Part shown: piece by piece, positions 35,002 through 44,095 of the stretch
How positions within the stretch are numbered: position 1 is the first letter of the stretch
Layout of the letters: each line of letters starts with the position of its first letter
Origin: Flavobacteriaceae bacterium
GTDB lineage: Bacteria; Bacteroidota; Bacteroidia; Flavobacteriales; Flavobacteriaceae
Length of the DNA: 64,000 bases
Direction of reading: 5' to 3'
NCBI GenBank assembly: GCA_030148025.1
Contig: JASBUG010000006.1
Span: 62,001-126,000, forward strand
Position numbers and translations under genes: made by a program
Notes under the pieces: model-generated
The model's database searches: none
What the model was told of the DNA's origin: nothing
Seen by the model: only the letters and a program-made list of their open reading frames with translations

Positions 35002-35723
35002 TTCTTTATTTGTTTTAACTTCCTAAAAGTTATTATATGTAAAAATATAATGGTTGCTGGTGCAAAAGCTGGAATCCAACTAAAAGGAAAAGTACCAAAT
35101 GACGCCACACCTTCATCGTTATATTTTATAGCTGATCTAGTAATAATAATTGCAGTTGTGAGCACAGAAAGAATATCTAACAACCCTATTATATTCCATA
35201 TTAAAACAGCTTGCTTAGCATATTTATAACCTTTTTTAAGCAGATAAATAACTGGTATTGCCAATGCAGCAGTAAGTATATCACCACCACCGCCAATACT
35301 CGCAAACACTAGAGGTAATGCATCATACATTTCGACTAAAAAGAAAAACACACCTACAAATCGGAATAAATGAATTCCAACAAGACTCTCTAAAGATATA
35401 TTGTCAAATACTTGTTTAAACCAAAATTGACGCTGCACATAAAGCACATAAAACAAAAACAGAGGTATTACTACAGCTACTATAATTCTTGGCGGCAACA
35501 TATTAGGCACAAAAAAACCTGTTAAAGACACTGACGCTACAGTGCAAAAAAACACTATATAAAATCCTAATATCTTCTTTTTTATAAACTGCGCTTTAGT
35601 ATCATCAACTTTAATTAAAGCTGATTTTGCGGCGTTGGCAATAAGTAATGGTGGAATACTTATAAATGAAATAATAAATACTACTGATAACCAAATTGGT
35701 ACTTGAGTGATAGCTAAGTCCAT
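34998..35723 (-). CDS. Integral membrane protein of unknown function
   Basis: A 241-aa inner-membrane protein with about six or seven hydrophobic helices (for example IWLSVVFIISFISIPPLLIA, IVFFCTVASVSLTGFFV, IIVAVVIPLFLFYVLYV, ILTAALAIPVIYLL). I recognise no domain or conserved catalytic motif. It sits alone between a convergent glycosyltransferase gene and the Crp/Fnr-chrA pair. Confidence 0.7.
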   Translation of the reverse strand: MDLAITQVPIWLSVVFIISFISIPPLLIANAAKSALIKVDDTKAQFIKKKILGFYIVFFCTVASVSLTGFFVPNMLPPRIIVAVVIPLFLFYVLYVQRQFWFKQVFDNISLESLVGIHLFRFVGVFFFLVEMYDALPLVFASIGGGGDILTAALAIPVIYLLKKGYKYAKQAVLIWNIIGLLDILSVLTTAIIITRSAIKYNDEGVASFGTFPFSWIPAFAPATIIFLHIITFRKLKQIKN

Positions 35724-35795
35724 ACGTTCTTTTTTTATTACAAAGAACGCCTACATTTACAACTTCTGAATTGCCCTATGACAACTTTTAAAAAA

Positions 35796-36371
35796 TTAAT
35801 TAGAGGTGGTAATTTCTTTTCTAATTCTACTTAGAGAATATTTAGTCACACCAAGGTAAGAAGCTATTACCTTTAACGGAACCTGTTGAATAATCTCAGG
35901 GTGTGCTGTTAACAAATCTAGATATCGTTCTTGAGCAGTTCGTTTATGAAAAGACAACATATGCTTATGCAACTGTACATAATTCATCGTTAACAACATT
36001 CTACCCCATTCTCTAAATTCTGGAATATTATGAAAGCAATGCTGCATATTTTCATGATTAATACTCCACACTAAACAATCGGTAATCGTTTCATAATTTT
36101 CTTCGCTAGGTTCCTGCTTAAAAAAAGAGAGAGAATCATTAAGAAAATCTGGTGCTGAAAAAAGTCTGGTAGTCACTTCATCACCATTTGTATCGTTGGT
36201 ATAACACCTAATGATGCCTTGATAAAGAAAGTATGATTTTTTGCTTGTTTTGCCTTCTTGAATTATTAACGATTGTTTATCAATCTTTTCTTTTACAAAA
36301 TATGAAGCTATTTCATCAGCCTTTTCAACTGACATTGGTTTTAATTTCTGAAAATACTCTTGTAGTGTCAT
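35796..36371 (-). CDS. Crp/Fnr-family transcription regulator
   Basis: A 191-aa cytoplasmic regulator with an N-terminal cyclic-nucleotide-binding-like domain (about 10-125, with DKQSLIIQEGKTSKKSYFLYQGIIRCY) and a C-terminal helix-turn-helix (about 150-190, LKVIASYLGVTKYSLSRIRKEI). The common Bacteroidota relatives of this type lack the Fnr iron-sulfur Cys set, as here. It lies 8 bp after chrA and is likely co-transcribed, so it may regulate the transporter. Confidence 0.9.
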   Translation of the reverse strand: MTLQEYFQKLKPMSVEKADEIASYFVKEKIDKQSLIIQEGKTSKKSYFLYQGIIRCYTNDTNGDEVTTRLFSAPDFLNDSLSFFKQEPSEENYETITDCLVWSINHENMQHCFHNIPEFREWGRMLLTMNYVQLHKHMLSFHKRTAQERYLDLLTAHPEIIQQVPLKVIASYLGVTKYSLSRIRKEITTSN

Positions 36372-36379
36372 TGCTCTGG

Positions 36380-37495
36380 TTAGATTAGACTCAACAAAAA
36401 ACCACCTAAAGCGCCTCCTAAAACTATAAATGCACTATTGAGTTTTTTAAACACAAACACCGCAACTAAGCTAATAATGGCAATGGCAGTAGTACGCCAA
36501 TCGGTAAGAGTGTTTTTTCCCATTTCAATACACACAGCTACAATTAAAGCCACAGCTGCTACATTTACAGCATCTAAAAATGCACCTATCACTTTCGATT
36601 TTCGCATTCTTGGAATAATGGGATTCAATATCAATACAAAAAGAAATGATGGTAAAAATATACCAAGCGTAGCTGCTATTGCTCCAGACACACCATCCAT
36701 CTGCCAACCAATAAAGGTAGCTGTGGATAATACTGGTCCAGGTGTAAATTGTCCAACCGCCACAGCATCTATTAACTCCTGACGTGTTAACCATCCTTTG
36801 TCTACCAACTCGGTATTTAAAAAAGCAAACAATACATAACCACTACCGTATAAAATAGCACCTACTTTTAAAAAACTGAGAAATATTTTCATGCTCCCCA
36901 CTTTGGCCATCCCCAAAAGAAAAGGCGCAAAAGTGTTTAGGTTAGATTGTTTTCTTGAATAGTAAATAAGTAATCCTAAAAAACCACACCCAAAAAGAGC
37001 AATAAATTCATTAACACCTAACAAGCAAGCCACAATAGTAATGATTCCTAAAACTGCTAATTCTGTAGTTTTAATAGCTTTTTTTCCTAGTCGATAAGCC
37101 GCCATTAAAATAATAGCAATTACGGCTGGTTTAATACCATAAATAAATGGTTCAACATTGGGTAAGTGCCCATACATTTGATATAACCATGCAAATATTG
37201 ATGTAATTACAACCGCTGGAAATATAAAACAGAAACCTGCTACAAACAATCCTTTCCAGCCACCGCGTTCATGACCACAATGCATGGTCATTTCGGTTGA
37301 ATTAGGTCCGGGAATCAAATTGGTAGCTCCAATAAGATCTAGAAAATGCTCCTTGGTCATCCACTTACGCTTGTTCACCACCTCATCCTCCATCATGGCA
37401 ATATGAGCTGCGGGACCACCAAAAGCGATGCAACCTAGTTTAAAAAATAATGAAGCTATTTCTTTGAGGTTTGATTTGTTTGAAACCGACATCAT
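36380..37495 (-). CDS. chrA: Chromate transporter ChrA
   Basis: A 371-aa inner-membrane protein with two CHR domains, each starting with a similar block: FFKLGCIAFGGPAAHIAMMEDEVV with the GATNLIPGPNSTEM motif, then FLKVGAILYGSGYVLFAFLN with AVAVGQFTPGPVLSTATFIG. The CHR family exports chromate and perhaps sulfate-like anions by proton-linked exchange. The length is typical of the two-domain form. The start may be the second Met. The Crp/Fnr gene follows in the same direction. Confidence 0.93.
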   Translation of the reverse strand: MMSVSNKSNLKEIASLFFKLGCIAFGGPAAHIAMMEDEVVNKRKWMTKEHFLDLIGATNLIPGPNSTEMTMHCGHERGGWKGLFVAGFCFIFPAVVITSIFAWLYQMYGHLPNVEPFIYGIKPAVIAIILMAAYRLGKKAIKTTELAVLGIITIVACLLGVNEFIALFGCGFLGLLIYYSRKQSNLNTFAPFLLGMAKVGSMKIFLSFLKVGAILYGSGYVLFAFLNTELVDKGWLTRQELIDAVAVGQFTPGPVLSTATFIGWQMDGVSGAIAATLGIFLPSFLFVLILNPIIPRMRKSKVIGAFLDAVNVAAVALIVAVCIEMGKNTLTDWRTTAIAIISLVAVFVFKKLNSAFIVLGGALGGFLLSLI

Positions 37496-37582
37496 TAAAG
37501 TATTTTAAAATAAAAATTAGCACAGCCCAAAGTAAGCAAATAACTAACAAACCGACCCACAAATAATATTTATATTTGGCTC

Positions 37583-39079
37583 ATGCCTATAAACGCAGTT
37601 TTTCTTAAAACATATAAAACACACTTTTTATTAGCCTTAACTAGCGTACTATTCTATTGGGCATTTGCGTATAACCTTGAACGTACTGATTACATTAAAT
37701 TAATTGGGCTGTATGGTGGCTTGTTCTTTTTGTTTTATAAGCTAATACAACTAACCAAACATAACATTAAACTGCTCACTTGGTTTGCATTTGGATTCAG
37801 AGCTGTATTTATTCTCGCTATCCCTAACCTATCTCAAGACTTTTACCGTTTTATATGGGATGGCCGTATGATACTGGAAGGGTTCAATCCGTACTTATAC
37901 ACTGTAGCCTCATTTATTGAAAATGGAGATTTCCCTGTAGCGCAAGCTCAAGAACTATATAATGGCATGGGTAACTTAAATGCGAGTCATTTTACTAATT
38001 ATCCACCTATTAATCAGCTATGTTTTATAATTGCTGGCCTATTTGCAGGGAAAAGCATTTTAGGTTCGGTAATGGTCATGCGTTTACTCATTATAGCTGC
38101 GGATTTTGGAATTCTCTATTTTGGAAAACGTCTTCTAGAAAAACTCAATAAACCTGCACATCTTATTTTTTGGTACATTTTAAATCCGTTTATAATTATT
38201 GAACTTACTGGCAACTTACATTTTGAAGGCGTGATGTTGTTCTTTTTAATATGGAGTTTGTATTTATTGTATTCTGGAAAGTGGCAATGGGCAGCTGTGG
38301 TATTTGCTCTGTCTATTTCTGTGAAGTTGATTCCGCTTATCTTTTTACCATTGTTTTATCAGTGGTTTATGAAGAAAAAATCTAATCCTGAGATTCTGAA
38401 TCAAGTTCAGAATGACAATAAAAATGTCATTTCGAACGGAAGTGAGAAATCTCATGGGATTATTACGTCGCAAGCTCCTCATAATGACAACGATTCTTCG
38501 ACTACGCTCAGAATGACAAAACTAACAGCGTTTTATAGTATTATTGGGGTTGTAACGCTACTCTTATTTTTACCTTTTTATTCTACTCAGTTTGTCACCA
38601 ACTATGCTGAAACCGTAGGCTTATGGTTTCAGAATTTTGAATTTAACGCCAGTCTATATTACATCGCTAGAGAAATTGGATATACCTTTAGAGGTTATAA
38701 TGAAATAGCTATTATTGGAAAATACACTGCGGTTATTGTTTTTTTATTTGTTTTAGGAATCACTTTTTTCAGAAAAAACAAAAGCCTCATTGAACTAATT
38801 ACTGCTATGCTTATAGCATTATCGTTTTACTATTTCACAGCTACCACTGTACATCCATGGTATGTTGCTACACTATTGTTGCTTTCGGTTTTCACTAAGT
38901 ATAAATTTCCTTTGGTTTGGAGTTTTGTTATTATACTTAGCTATTTATCGTATTTAAATTTGAACAGTGCTGACAAGTCGGAAAACCTATGGATCATTGG
39001 TCTAGAGTATATGATTGTTTATGGCGTATTAATTTGGGAATTATTCTTAAAAAAGGATAGAAAACCTGTTTCAACCTAA
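37583..39079 (+). CDS. Membrane glycosyltransferase (GT87/mannosyltransferase-like) with repeat-derived insert
   Basis: A 498-aa integral membrane enzyme with about ten helices and the early motif FYRFIWDGRMILEGFNPYLYT, typical of GT-C polyprenyl-phosphate-mannose transferases in which the Asp is catalytic. FTNYPPINQ is a further family block. Residues about 268-313 are hydrophilic and unlike the family, and are translated from a repetitive element at 38385-38518. They lie in a loop between helices (after FYQWFMKKK and before FYSIIGVVTL), so the fold is probably kept. Its stop overlaps that of the convergent gene by 4 bp. Confidence 0.82.
   Translation: MPINAVFLKTYKTHFLLALTSVLFYWAFAYNLERTDYIKLIGLYGGLFFLFYKLIQLTKHNIKLLTWFAFGFRAVFILAIPNLSQDFYRFIWDGRMILEGFNPYLYTVASFIENGDFPVAQAQELYNGMGNLNASHFTNYPPINQLCFIIAGLFAGKSILGSVMVMRLLIIAADFGILYFGKRLLEKLNKPAHLIFWYILNPFIIIELTGNLHFEGVMLFFLIWSLYLLYSGKWQWAAVVFALSISVKLIPLIFLPLFYQWFMKKKSNPEILNQVQNDNKNVISNGSEKSHGIITSQAPHNDNDSSTTLRMTKLTAFYSIIGVVTLLLFLPFYSTQFVTNYAETVGLWFQNFEFNASLYYIAREIGYTFRGYNEIAIIGKYTAVIVFLFVLGITFFRKNKSLIELITAMLIALSFYYFTATTVHPWYVATLLLLSVFTKYKFPLVWSFVIILSYLSYLNLNSADKSENLWIIGLEYMIVYGVLIWELFLKKDRKPVST
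38385..38518 (+). repeat. Repetitive element inserted in frame inside the glycosyltransferase gene
   Basis: The segment contains gattctgaa-tcaag-ttcagaatgac (inverted repeat), gtcatttcgaacggaagtgag and a terminal gattcttcgactacgctcagaatgac. These strings are typical of a dispersed repeat in Bacteroidota whose translation gives ILNQVQND, SEKS and TTLRMT. The insert has no stop in the reading frame and adds about 45 residues. Other copies were not found in the window. Confidence 0.75.
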
Positions 39080-39354
39080 GTATCTAAAAACTCTTCCGAA
39101 GACACTGGTACTTCTTCAATGGTATCTACAACGTCCTCTTCAGTAAACTCTTCAATGGCTTCGGTTAATCTATATCCTACCTTTACTAAATAAATAGTAT
39201 CATTAGTTCTAATTTCCAAAGCTTCAATCGTTTCATTCTTATGATTTTTAAAGGCAATAACATCATCATCACCATAACCATCAGGAAATTTTTCTATTAA
39301 AGACCTTAGAATAACTGGGTTAAGTTTTTTATAATCTACTATGAGGCGTTTCAT
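39076..39354 (-). CDS. Small acidic protein of unknown function
   Basis: A 92-aa cytoplasmic protein starting MKRLIVDYKKLNP, with FPDGYGDDDVIAFKNHKNETIEALEIRTNDTIYLVKVG and an acidic end. I do not recognise a named domain, but proteins of this length and start are common in Flavobacteriia. I chose the ATG at 39354 rather than 39399 because upstream residues are Cys-rich and unlike a normal start. Confidence 0.7.
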   Translation of the reverse strand: MKRLIVDYKKLNPVILRSLIEKFPDGYGDDDVIAFKNHKNETIEALEIRTNDTIYLVKVGYRLTEAIEEFTEEDVVDTIEEVPVSSEEFLDT

Positions 39355-39518
39355 TGTGTAATTATTACATCCACAAATGAAGCATACAAATCTGTACAAA
39401 AGGTTCTTTAAATATTAAATTACCGTTAAAAACAAGATTTCTTCGACTAGACTACTATTGGTGTAAGAATTTAATTATTTTCGTGCTAAATCAATTCAAA
39501 CTATAATAATCAACTTAA

Positions 39519-40349
39519 ATGAAAACAAAACTACTTTTCCCTAACTTATTATTTGCTCTAATCATCACAAGTTTATCAGGCAATGCCCAAGTGTCAAAAT
39601 CTAATACTACTAATGTTACTGTAAATGGTAATACTGCCACTCATGTAATTAATTTTTCGTCAGGAGATATGAGTGACTGCAATTTTGTACATGACCTAAA
39701 TGTTAGCTTAGACTGGACTGGAGGTGCTTTTCAAGTTGTTGAAGAAATAGCTGTTAGTATTCAAAGCCCTGAAGGTACAATTGTTCATCTTGTATATGAT
39801 GTTCAAGGGGTATTAAATGGAGACAATACTCAATTTGCTACTTATGATGCTGGTGGTTTTGCTACTTGGTCTACTGTAACAACTATTTTTGACGATGAAG
39901 GAAGCACTATTCCAAGTAATGTAGTTCCTGCTAATGGAAATTTTATTCCTGAAGAAGCCTTAAGTGCCTTTGATGGTGAAAACCCTGTTGGCAATTGGAC
40001 AATTACTTTTTCTGACGCGGTAGATAATGGATTTGGAGATGATTATACCGTAACCTCTTCAACCATAGAAATTGCTTGTCCTCCACTATCTAATGAGAGA
40101 AATGAGTTTAAAAATGAAACTACATTAGTTTCTAACTTAAACTCAGATAACATAGAGATCTTATTTAACAAAAATTATAACACTATTAATTTAGAAGTAT
40201 ATAATATGTCTGGACAAAAAATACTTACCAATAACTATATTAATTCTAACAAGATATCATTTAATTTAAATGCTCCAACCGGTGTTTACTTTGTTAAAGT
40301 CACTAATGAACTAGGGACTTCTAAAGTATTTAAAACCTTAAGAAAATAA
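39519..40349 (+). CDS. T9SS cargo with proprotein-convertase P-domain
   Basis: A secreted 276-aa protein. A signal peptide ends SGNA; a P-domain-like jelly roll (about 25-190) is shown by CNFVHDLNVSLDWTGG, SIQSPEGTIVHLVY and FDGENPVGNWTITFSDAVDNGFGDD. The final 75 residues are a type A T9SS sorting domain with LEVYNMSGQKI, NLNAPTGVYFVKVTN and the end SKVFKTLRK. The P-domain without a protease domain may act as an adhesion or binding module at the cell surface. The gene has its own terminator (40366-40401). Confidence 0.92.
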   Translation: MKTKLLFPNLLFALIITSLSGNAQVSKSNTTNVTVNGNTATHVINFSSGDMSDCNFVHDLNVSLDWTGGAFQVVEEIAVSIQSPEGTIVHLVYDVQGVLNGDNTQFATYDAGGFATWSTVTTIFDDEGSTIPSNVVPANGNFIPEEALSAFDGENPVGNWTITFSDAVDNGFGDDYTVTSSTIEIACPPLSNERNEFKNETTLVSNLNSDNIEILFNKNYNTINLEVYNMSGQKILTNNYINSNKISFNLNAPTGVYFVKVTNELGTSKVFKTLRK

Positions 40350-40365
40350 AGAGCCATTATATAAA

Positions 40366-40401
40366 TAAAAAAGCCTTAGATAATACTAAGGCTTTTTTAT
40401 T
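40366..40401. terminator. Bidirectional terminator between the T9SS cargo and the pseudouridine synthase
   Basis: aaaaaagccttag (5' arm) pairs with ctaaggctttttt around a short loop, with A and T tracts on the two sides. It serves both convergent genes. Confidence 0.85.
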
Positions 40402-40418
40402 TATAATACTTTATTTAA

Positions 40419-41255
40419 TTACAACATCTTAAGATTGTTTACTTCTTGTTCTGTTAAGTGTTTCCAGTGACCACGAGGTATATCCTTTTTGGTAAGCTCA
40501 CCAATCATCACACAATCTAGTTTAATAATGTCGTATTTGAAATGTTCAAAAATGGTTCTAATAATTGTGTTTCCTGTATTTTTGATCTTCAATCCTACTT
40601 CTTTTTTAGGAGAACCGTCAATATAACTTATATCTTCAACAGAAATTTCCTTTCCTGCTATTTTGAAACCTTCTCTAATTTGCTTTAAATCTTCAAACTT
40701 TAAATTCTTGTCTAATTCTACATGAAACAAACGTGCAACACCTGTTTTAGAATTGGTGAATTTTGTATGGATCTTTTCGTCGTTAGTAAACAACAACAAT
40801 CCCATAGAATTTCTTCCTAAGCGTCCTATAGGTCTAATTCTTGAAGCTGTAGCATTTGCTACCAAATCCATTACAGTTCGCCCTTTACCTTCGCTAGTAG
40901 TCGTTGCAAAACCTTTAGGTTTGTTCAATAACACATAGGCTTTTCTTTCAGGAGAAATTCGTGCGCCATCATATCTTACCTCATCATCTAGCTTTACTTT
41001 GTACCCCATTTCGGTAACCACCTTTCCATTTACAGTTACTAGACCAATAGCTATTTGCTGGTCAGCTTCACGACGCGAACACATACCAGAATTGGCGATA
41101 TATTTATTTAACCGAATCTCATCTGGATTCGATTTTTGCTGTAGTGTTTTCTTTTTTGCAGGAGTATGTTTCTTTGCATAGCTTCGTCCACGATTATTAT
41201 CGCGTCCTTTACCTGAAGCTTTTCCTTTGCTCTTATTTTCTCTTGGGTTACTCAT
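40419..41255 (-). CDS. RsuA/RluB-family pseudouridine synthase-like protein, catalytic Asp replaced
   Basis: A 278-aa RNA-binding protein. A basic Lys/Arg-rich tail (1-40) precedes an S4 domain (about 46-100, IRLNKYIANSGMCSRREAD) and the RsuA/RluB catalytic domain (about 105-250, with YVLLNKPKGFATTTSE). At the active-site block that normally reads GRLDxxTxGLL, this protein has GRLGRNSMGLL: residue 147 is Gly (codon GGA at 40815-40817) where the catalytic Asp is expected. It may have lost modification activity, use another residue, or be a paralogue with a binding role. The surrounding fold is intact. Confidence 0.85.
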   Translation of the reverse strand: MSNPRENKSKGKASGKGRDNNRGRSYAKKHTPAKKKTLQQKSNPDEIRLNKYIANSGMCSRREADQQIAIGLVTVNGKVVTEMGYKVKLDDEVRYDGARISPERKAYVLLNKPKGFATTTSEGKGRTVMDLVANATASRIRPIGRLGRNSMGLLLFTNDEKIHTKFTNSKTGVARLFHVELDKNLKFEDLKQIREGFKIAGKEISVEDISYIDGSPKKEVGLKIKNTGNTIIRTIFEHFKYDIIKLDCVMIGELTKKDIPRGHWKHLTEQEVNNLKML

Positions 41256-41282
41256 TGCTTAAAATTTTTGCAAAGGTAATAC

Positions 41283-41302
41283 AATAGTTAACATTAACTA
41301 TT
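41283..41302 (-). other. Inverted repeat between the nitrilase end and the pseudouridine synthase start
   Basis: aatagtta-acat-taactatt forms an 8-bp stem that includes the nitrilase stop codon. Just left of it, read on the minus strand, is an exact -7-type TACCTTTG (41278-41271). It could be a weak terminator or an operator of the downstream gene. Confidence 0.35.
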
Positions 41303-42244
41303 ATAATCTACAGTAGATTGCCTTTCTCTATTGACAGTGAGCTTAGTAACGTCTGGACGCGAGTAATGACCAACAGGATCGAAGTTTTGACGTTCTTCAA
41401 ATACACGATTAAAATCTATGGTTTGAATAATTAATCCGTCTTTATGTAAAACAGGTTCAACAATCCATTCACCATCTGGACCAGCAATACAACTTCCACC
41501 ATTTGCTAGAGTTTCAGGTGCTTTTTCCAATATCTGTTCTAAATGAGGTGTGTCTTTTGGAAAATCGGCTCTACTCATTAATGATGATACAGATACTACA
41601 AATGATCTGGATTCTCTAGCAATAAAACGCGTAATATCTTTGGTATTATGGTCACTCCCAGGCCAAACCGCAATATGCAAATTCTCACCTAGTCCATAAA
41701 GTGCTGTTCTAGGTAATGGCATCCAATTTTCCCAACAATTCAAACCACCAACAGTAAATTGTTTAAGCGAATGTACACGTAATCCATTTCCATCTCCTAG
41801 CGACCAAGTTAAGCGTTCGTCATAAGTTGGTTGTAATTTACGGTGTACTGATTGAATAGCACCTTCTTGATCAATATAGACTAAAGATGCATAAATTGAA
41901 TGTCCGCCTCTATTTTGAGCACGTTCCATAATACCTAAATAAATAGCTATTTTATGTTCTTTAGCCAGTTTACAAATACTGTCTAACTCTCCAGTTTCAA
42001 TCATTATCGAATTACGCACATAATGCGCATGTAATTCTTTATTCACCTTTTTATCCCATTCTGCTCCACCAGTTAAGGCCAACCAAAATGGATATCCAGG
42101 AAGCAATGCTTCTCCAAACACAATAAGTTCACACTCCTTTTTTCCAGCATCAATTATCGCATTTTCAATTTTTGCAATTGTTTCTTTCTTATTTAACCAA
42201 ACTGGTGCAATTTGCGCCATGGCAATTTTTAAGGTGTTATCCAT
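41294..42244 (-). CDS. Carbon-nitrogen hydrolase (nitrilase-like)
   Basis: A 316-aa cytoplasmic hydrolase with the Glu-Lys-Cys triad of the nitrilase superfamily: Glu45 in VFGEALLPGYPFW, Lys in HRKLQPTYDER and Cys in GGLNCWENWMPL. The HRKLQPT and CWENWMPL blocks fit true aliphatic/aryl nitrilases rather than amidases. The substrate is unknown. It overlaps the prenyltransferase gene by 8 bp, so the two are translationally coupled. Confidence 0.9.
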   Translation of the reverse strand: MDNTLKIAMAQIAPVWLNKKETIAKIENAIIDAGKKECELIVFGEALLPGYPFWLALTGGAEWDKKVNKELHAHYVRNSIMIETGELDSICKLAKEHKIAIYLGIMERAQNRGGHSIYASLVYIDQEGAIQSVHRKLQPTYDERLTWSLGDGNGLRVHSLKQFTVGGLNCWENWMPLPRTALYGLGENLHIAVWPGSDHNTKDITRFIARESRSFVVSVSSLMSRADFPKDTPHLEQILEKAPETLANGGSCIAGPDGEWIVEPVLHKDGLIIQTIDFNRVFEERQNFDPVGHYSRPDVTKLTVNRERQSTVDYNS

Positions 42245-43148
42245 TATAAATGTGTTTTAAAACCAGATCTATATCAATTAATACTATACTAAAGACGCCT
42301 AAAACTATAATTACTTTCAAAATATTATGAAGTAATAAATAGTGAGGTTTCGAATTAGATTTCCACAATAAAAGTAAGAGTAAAAATAGCAATCCCATAC
42401 ATAAGTAAAAGAAATATTTCATCTCACCCACATTGTATCTATAAATCAATAAATAAGACGGAAGCAGAGTTAATACTGCCAATATAGTAAGCATTCCCTT
42501 TGAATATTTTTCACCATATACAATAGGGATCGTTTTATAATTGAGTGCTATATCACCTTTAATATTTTCTAGATCTTTTATGAGTTCACGCATAGAAATG
42601 ATCAAGAACAAAAACATGGCATGCACAAAAATGACTGTTTCAAAATTCTTATAATAAATAAATACTGCAAAGAATGGTGTAATGGTAAGTATGGCTGAAG
42701 TTAAATTACCTATTACAGGCATTTTTTTGAGCTTATGTGAGTAGAACCAAATACCAAATATGTATAATGAAAAGAAAACAACGGCTCTAAATGACACATA
42801 GCTAGCCATGATAACCGCCACAAAATTAAGCACAAAATAAAACACAAGTTTTGTGTTCTGGCTCACCAAACGGTCTAACATAGACTTTTGAGGGCGATTG
42901 ATAAGATCTTTTTCTGAGTCGTAAAAGTTGTTAATGATATATCCTCCAGCTATAGTTGCTGCTGATGCTAATACCAGCATTAGTAAATTAAGATCTAATA
43001 CAACGTCTCGAACGGGTTTATCATGTGCTAGAATGTAAACAGATGACAAGTATTGCGCAATAATTACAATAAGTACATTATAACCTCTAACCACAGAAAA
43101 CATACTGAAAAACTTCAGTAAAATATGTTTTTGTCGTCGAGAAAGCAT
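42237..43148 (-). CDS. UbiA-family prenyltransferase (geranylgeranylglycerol-phosphate synthase-like)
   Basis: A 303-aa inner-membrane enzyme with about eight helices. The first Asp-rich motif is NNFYDSEKDLINRP, the second DLENIKGDIALNYKTIP; these bind the prenyl diphosphate with Mg. The closest annotated subgroup in Bacteroidota is called geranylgeranylglycerol-phosphate geranylgeranyltransferase, but the acceptor in these bacteria is not established. It follows the two mevalonate-pathway genes closely, which supply the isoprenoid precursor. Confidence 0.87.
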   Translation of the reverse strand: MLSRRQKHILLKFFSMFSVVRGYNVLIVIIAQYLSSVYILAHDKPVRDVVLDLNLLMLVLASAATIAGGYIINNFYDSEKDLINRPQKSMLDRLVSQNTKLVFYFVLNFVAVIMASYVSFRAVVFFSLYIFGIWFYSHKLKKMPVIGNLTSAILTITPFFAVFIYYKNFETVIFVHAMFLFLIISMRELIKDLENIKGDIALNYKTIPIVYGEKYSKGMLTILAVLTLLPSYLLIYRYNVGEMKYFFYLCMGLLFLLLLLLWKSNSKPHYLLLHNILKVIIVLGVFSIVLIDIDLVLKHIYNG

Positions 43149-43159
43149 AAAGAGAAATC

Positions 43160-44089
43160 TTAGAAGTTATATACCACCTCTAATTTATAATCTTTTAAGG
43201 ACATTTTTGCACGATCAATATCTTCGGTAAATCCAAGGATATAACCTCCGCCACCAGAACCACATAATTTTAAATAGTACTCGTTGGTTTCAATTCCCTT
43301 TTTCCAAAGCTCATGAAATTGTTTTGGAATCATTGGTTTGAAGTGATTCAATACAACTTTTGACAATTGCTTGGTATTTCTAAACAGTGATTTGATATCG
43401 CCTTTTAGGAAATCTTCAACACAAGCATCGGTATGTTTGATAAATTGATCTTTCAGCATTTTACGGAAACCTTCTTGTTTCATGTTTTCCATAAAAATAC
43501 CAACCATTGGTGCTGTTTCACCAATAATTCCACTATCTAATAAGAACACAGCGCCTTTTCCTTCACTCTTTTGAGAAGGAATGCCAGTAGCTTCAATATT
43601 GTCTTTAGAATTGATAAGTATTGGAATACTTAAATAGCTATTTAATGGATCTAAACCTGAAGATTTCCCATGGAAAAAAGATTCCATAACCGAGAAAATC
43701 TCTTTTAACTTTAAAAGTTTTTCCCTTGTTAAGTTTTCTAAAACCGTAATTCTGTTTTGTGCATACTTATCGTAAATAGCAGCTACTAAAGCACCACTAC
43801 TACCAACGCCATAACCTTGAGGTATGGATGAATCAAAATACATTCCAGAGGCAACATCTGCTTGTAGTTTTTCACTATCAAACGCAACTAAGTCTGAGTT
43901 TATAGTTTGCAAATAATCTGCAAAGCCTTTCAGATTTTCATTAGATGCCAAAGCTTCATCAGAGGGATTTTCATCCATCTTCAACGCACCATTATAAAAA
44001 TTATAAGGAATCGATAACCCTTTAGAGTCTTTGATAATACCGTACTCTCCAAAGAGCAATATTTTTGAGTAAAAAAGTGGGCCTTTCAT
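43160..44089 (-). CDS. GHMP kinase, mevalonate-kinase-like
   Basis: A 309-aa kinase of the GHMP family. The N-terminal KILLFGEYGIIKDSKGLSIP is typical of mevalonate kinases. The ATP loop is IPQGYGVGSSGALVAAIYDKY, and the C-terminal motif is LKLCGSGGGGYILGF. It sits 6 bp after mvaD and would phosphorylate mevalonate or phosphomevalonate in the pathway to isopentenyl diphosphate; which one cannot be settled by eye. Confidence 0.88.
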   Translation of the reverse strand: MKGPLFYSKILLFGEYGIIKDSKGLSIPYNFYNGALKMDENPSDEALASNENLKGFADYLQTINSDLVAFDSEKLQADVASGMYFDSSIPQGYGVGSSGALVAAIYDKYAQNRITVLENLTREKLLKLKEIFSVMESFFHGKSSGLDPLNSYLSIPILINSKDNIEATGIPSQKSEGKGAVFLLDSGIIGETAPMVGIFMENMKQEGFRKMLKDQFIKHTDACVEDFLKGDIKSLFRNTKQLSKVVLNHFKPMIPKQFHELWKKGIETNEYYLKLCGSGGGGYILGFTEDIDRAKMSLKDYKLEVVYNF

Positions 44090-44095
44090 ATAAAT

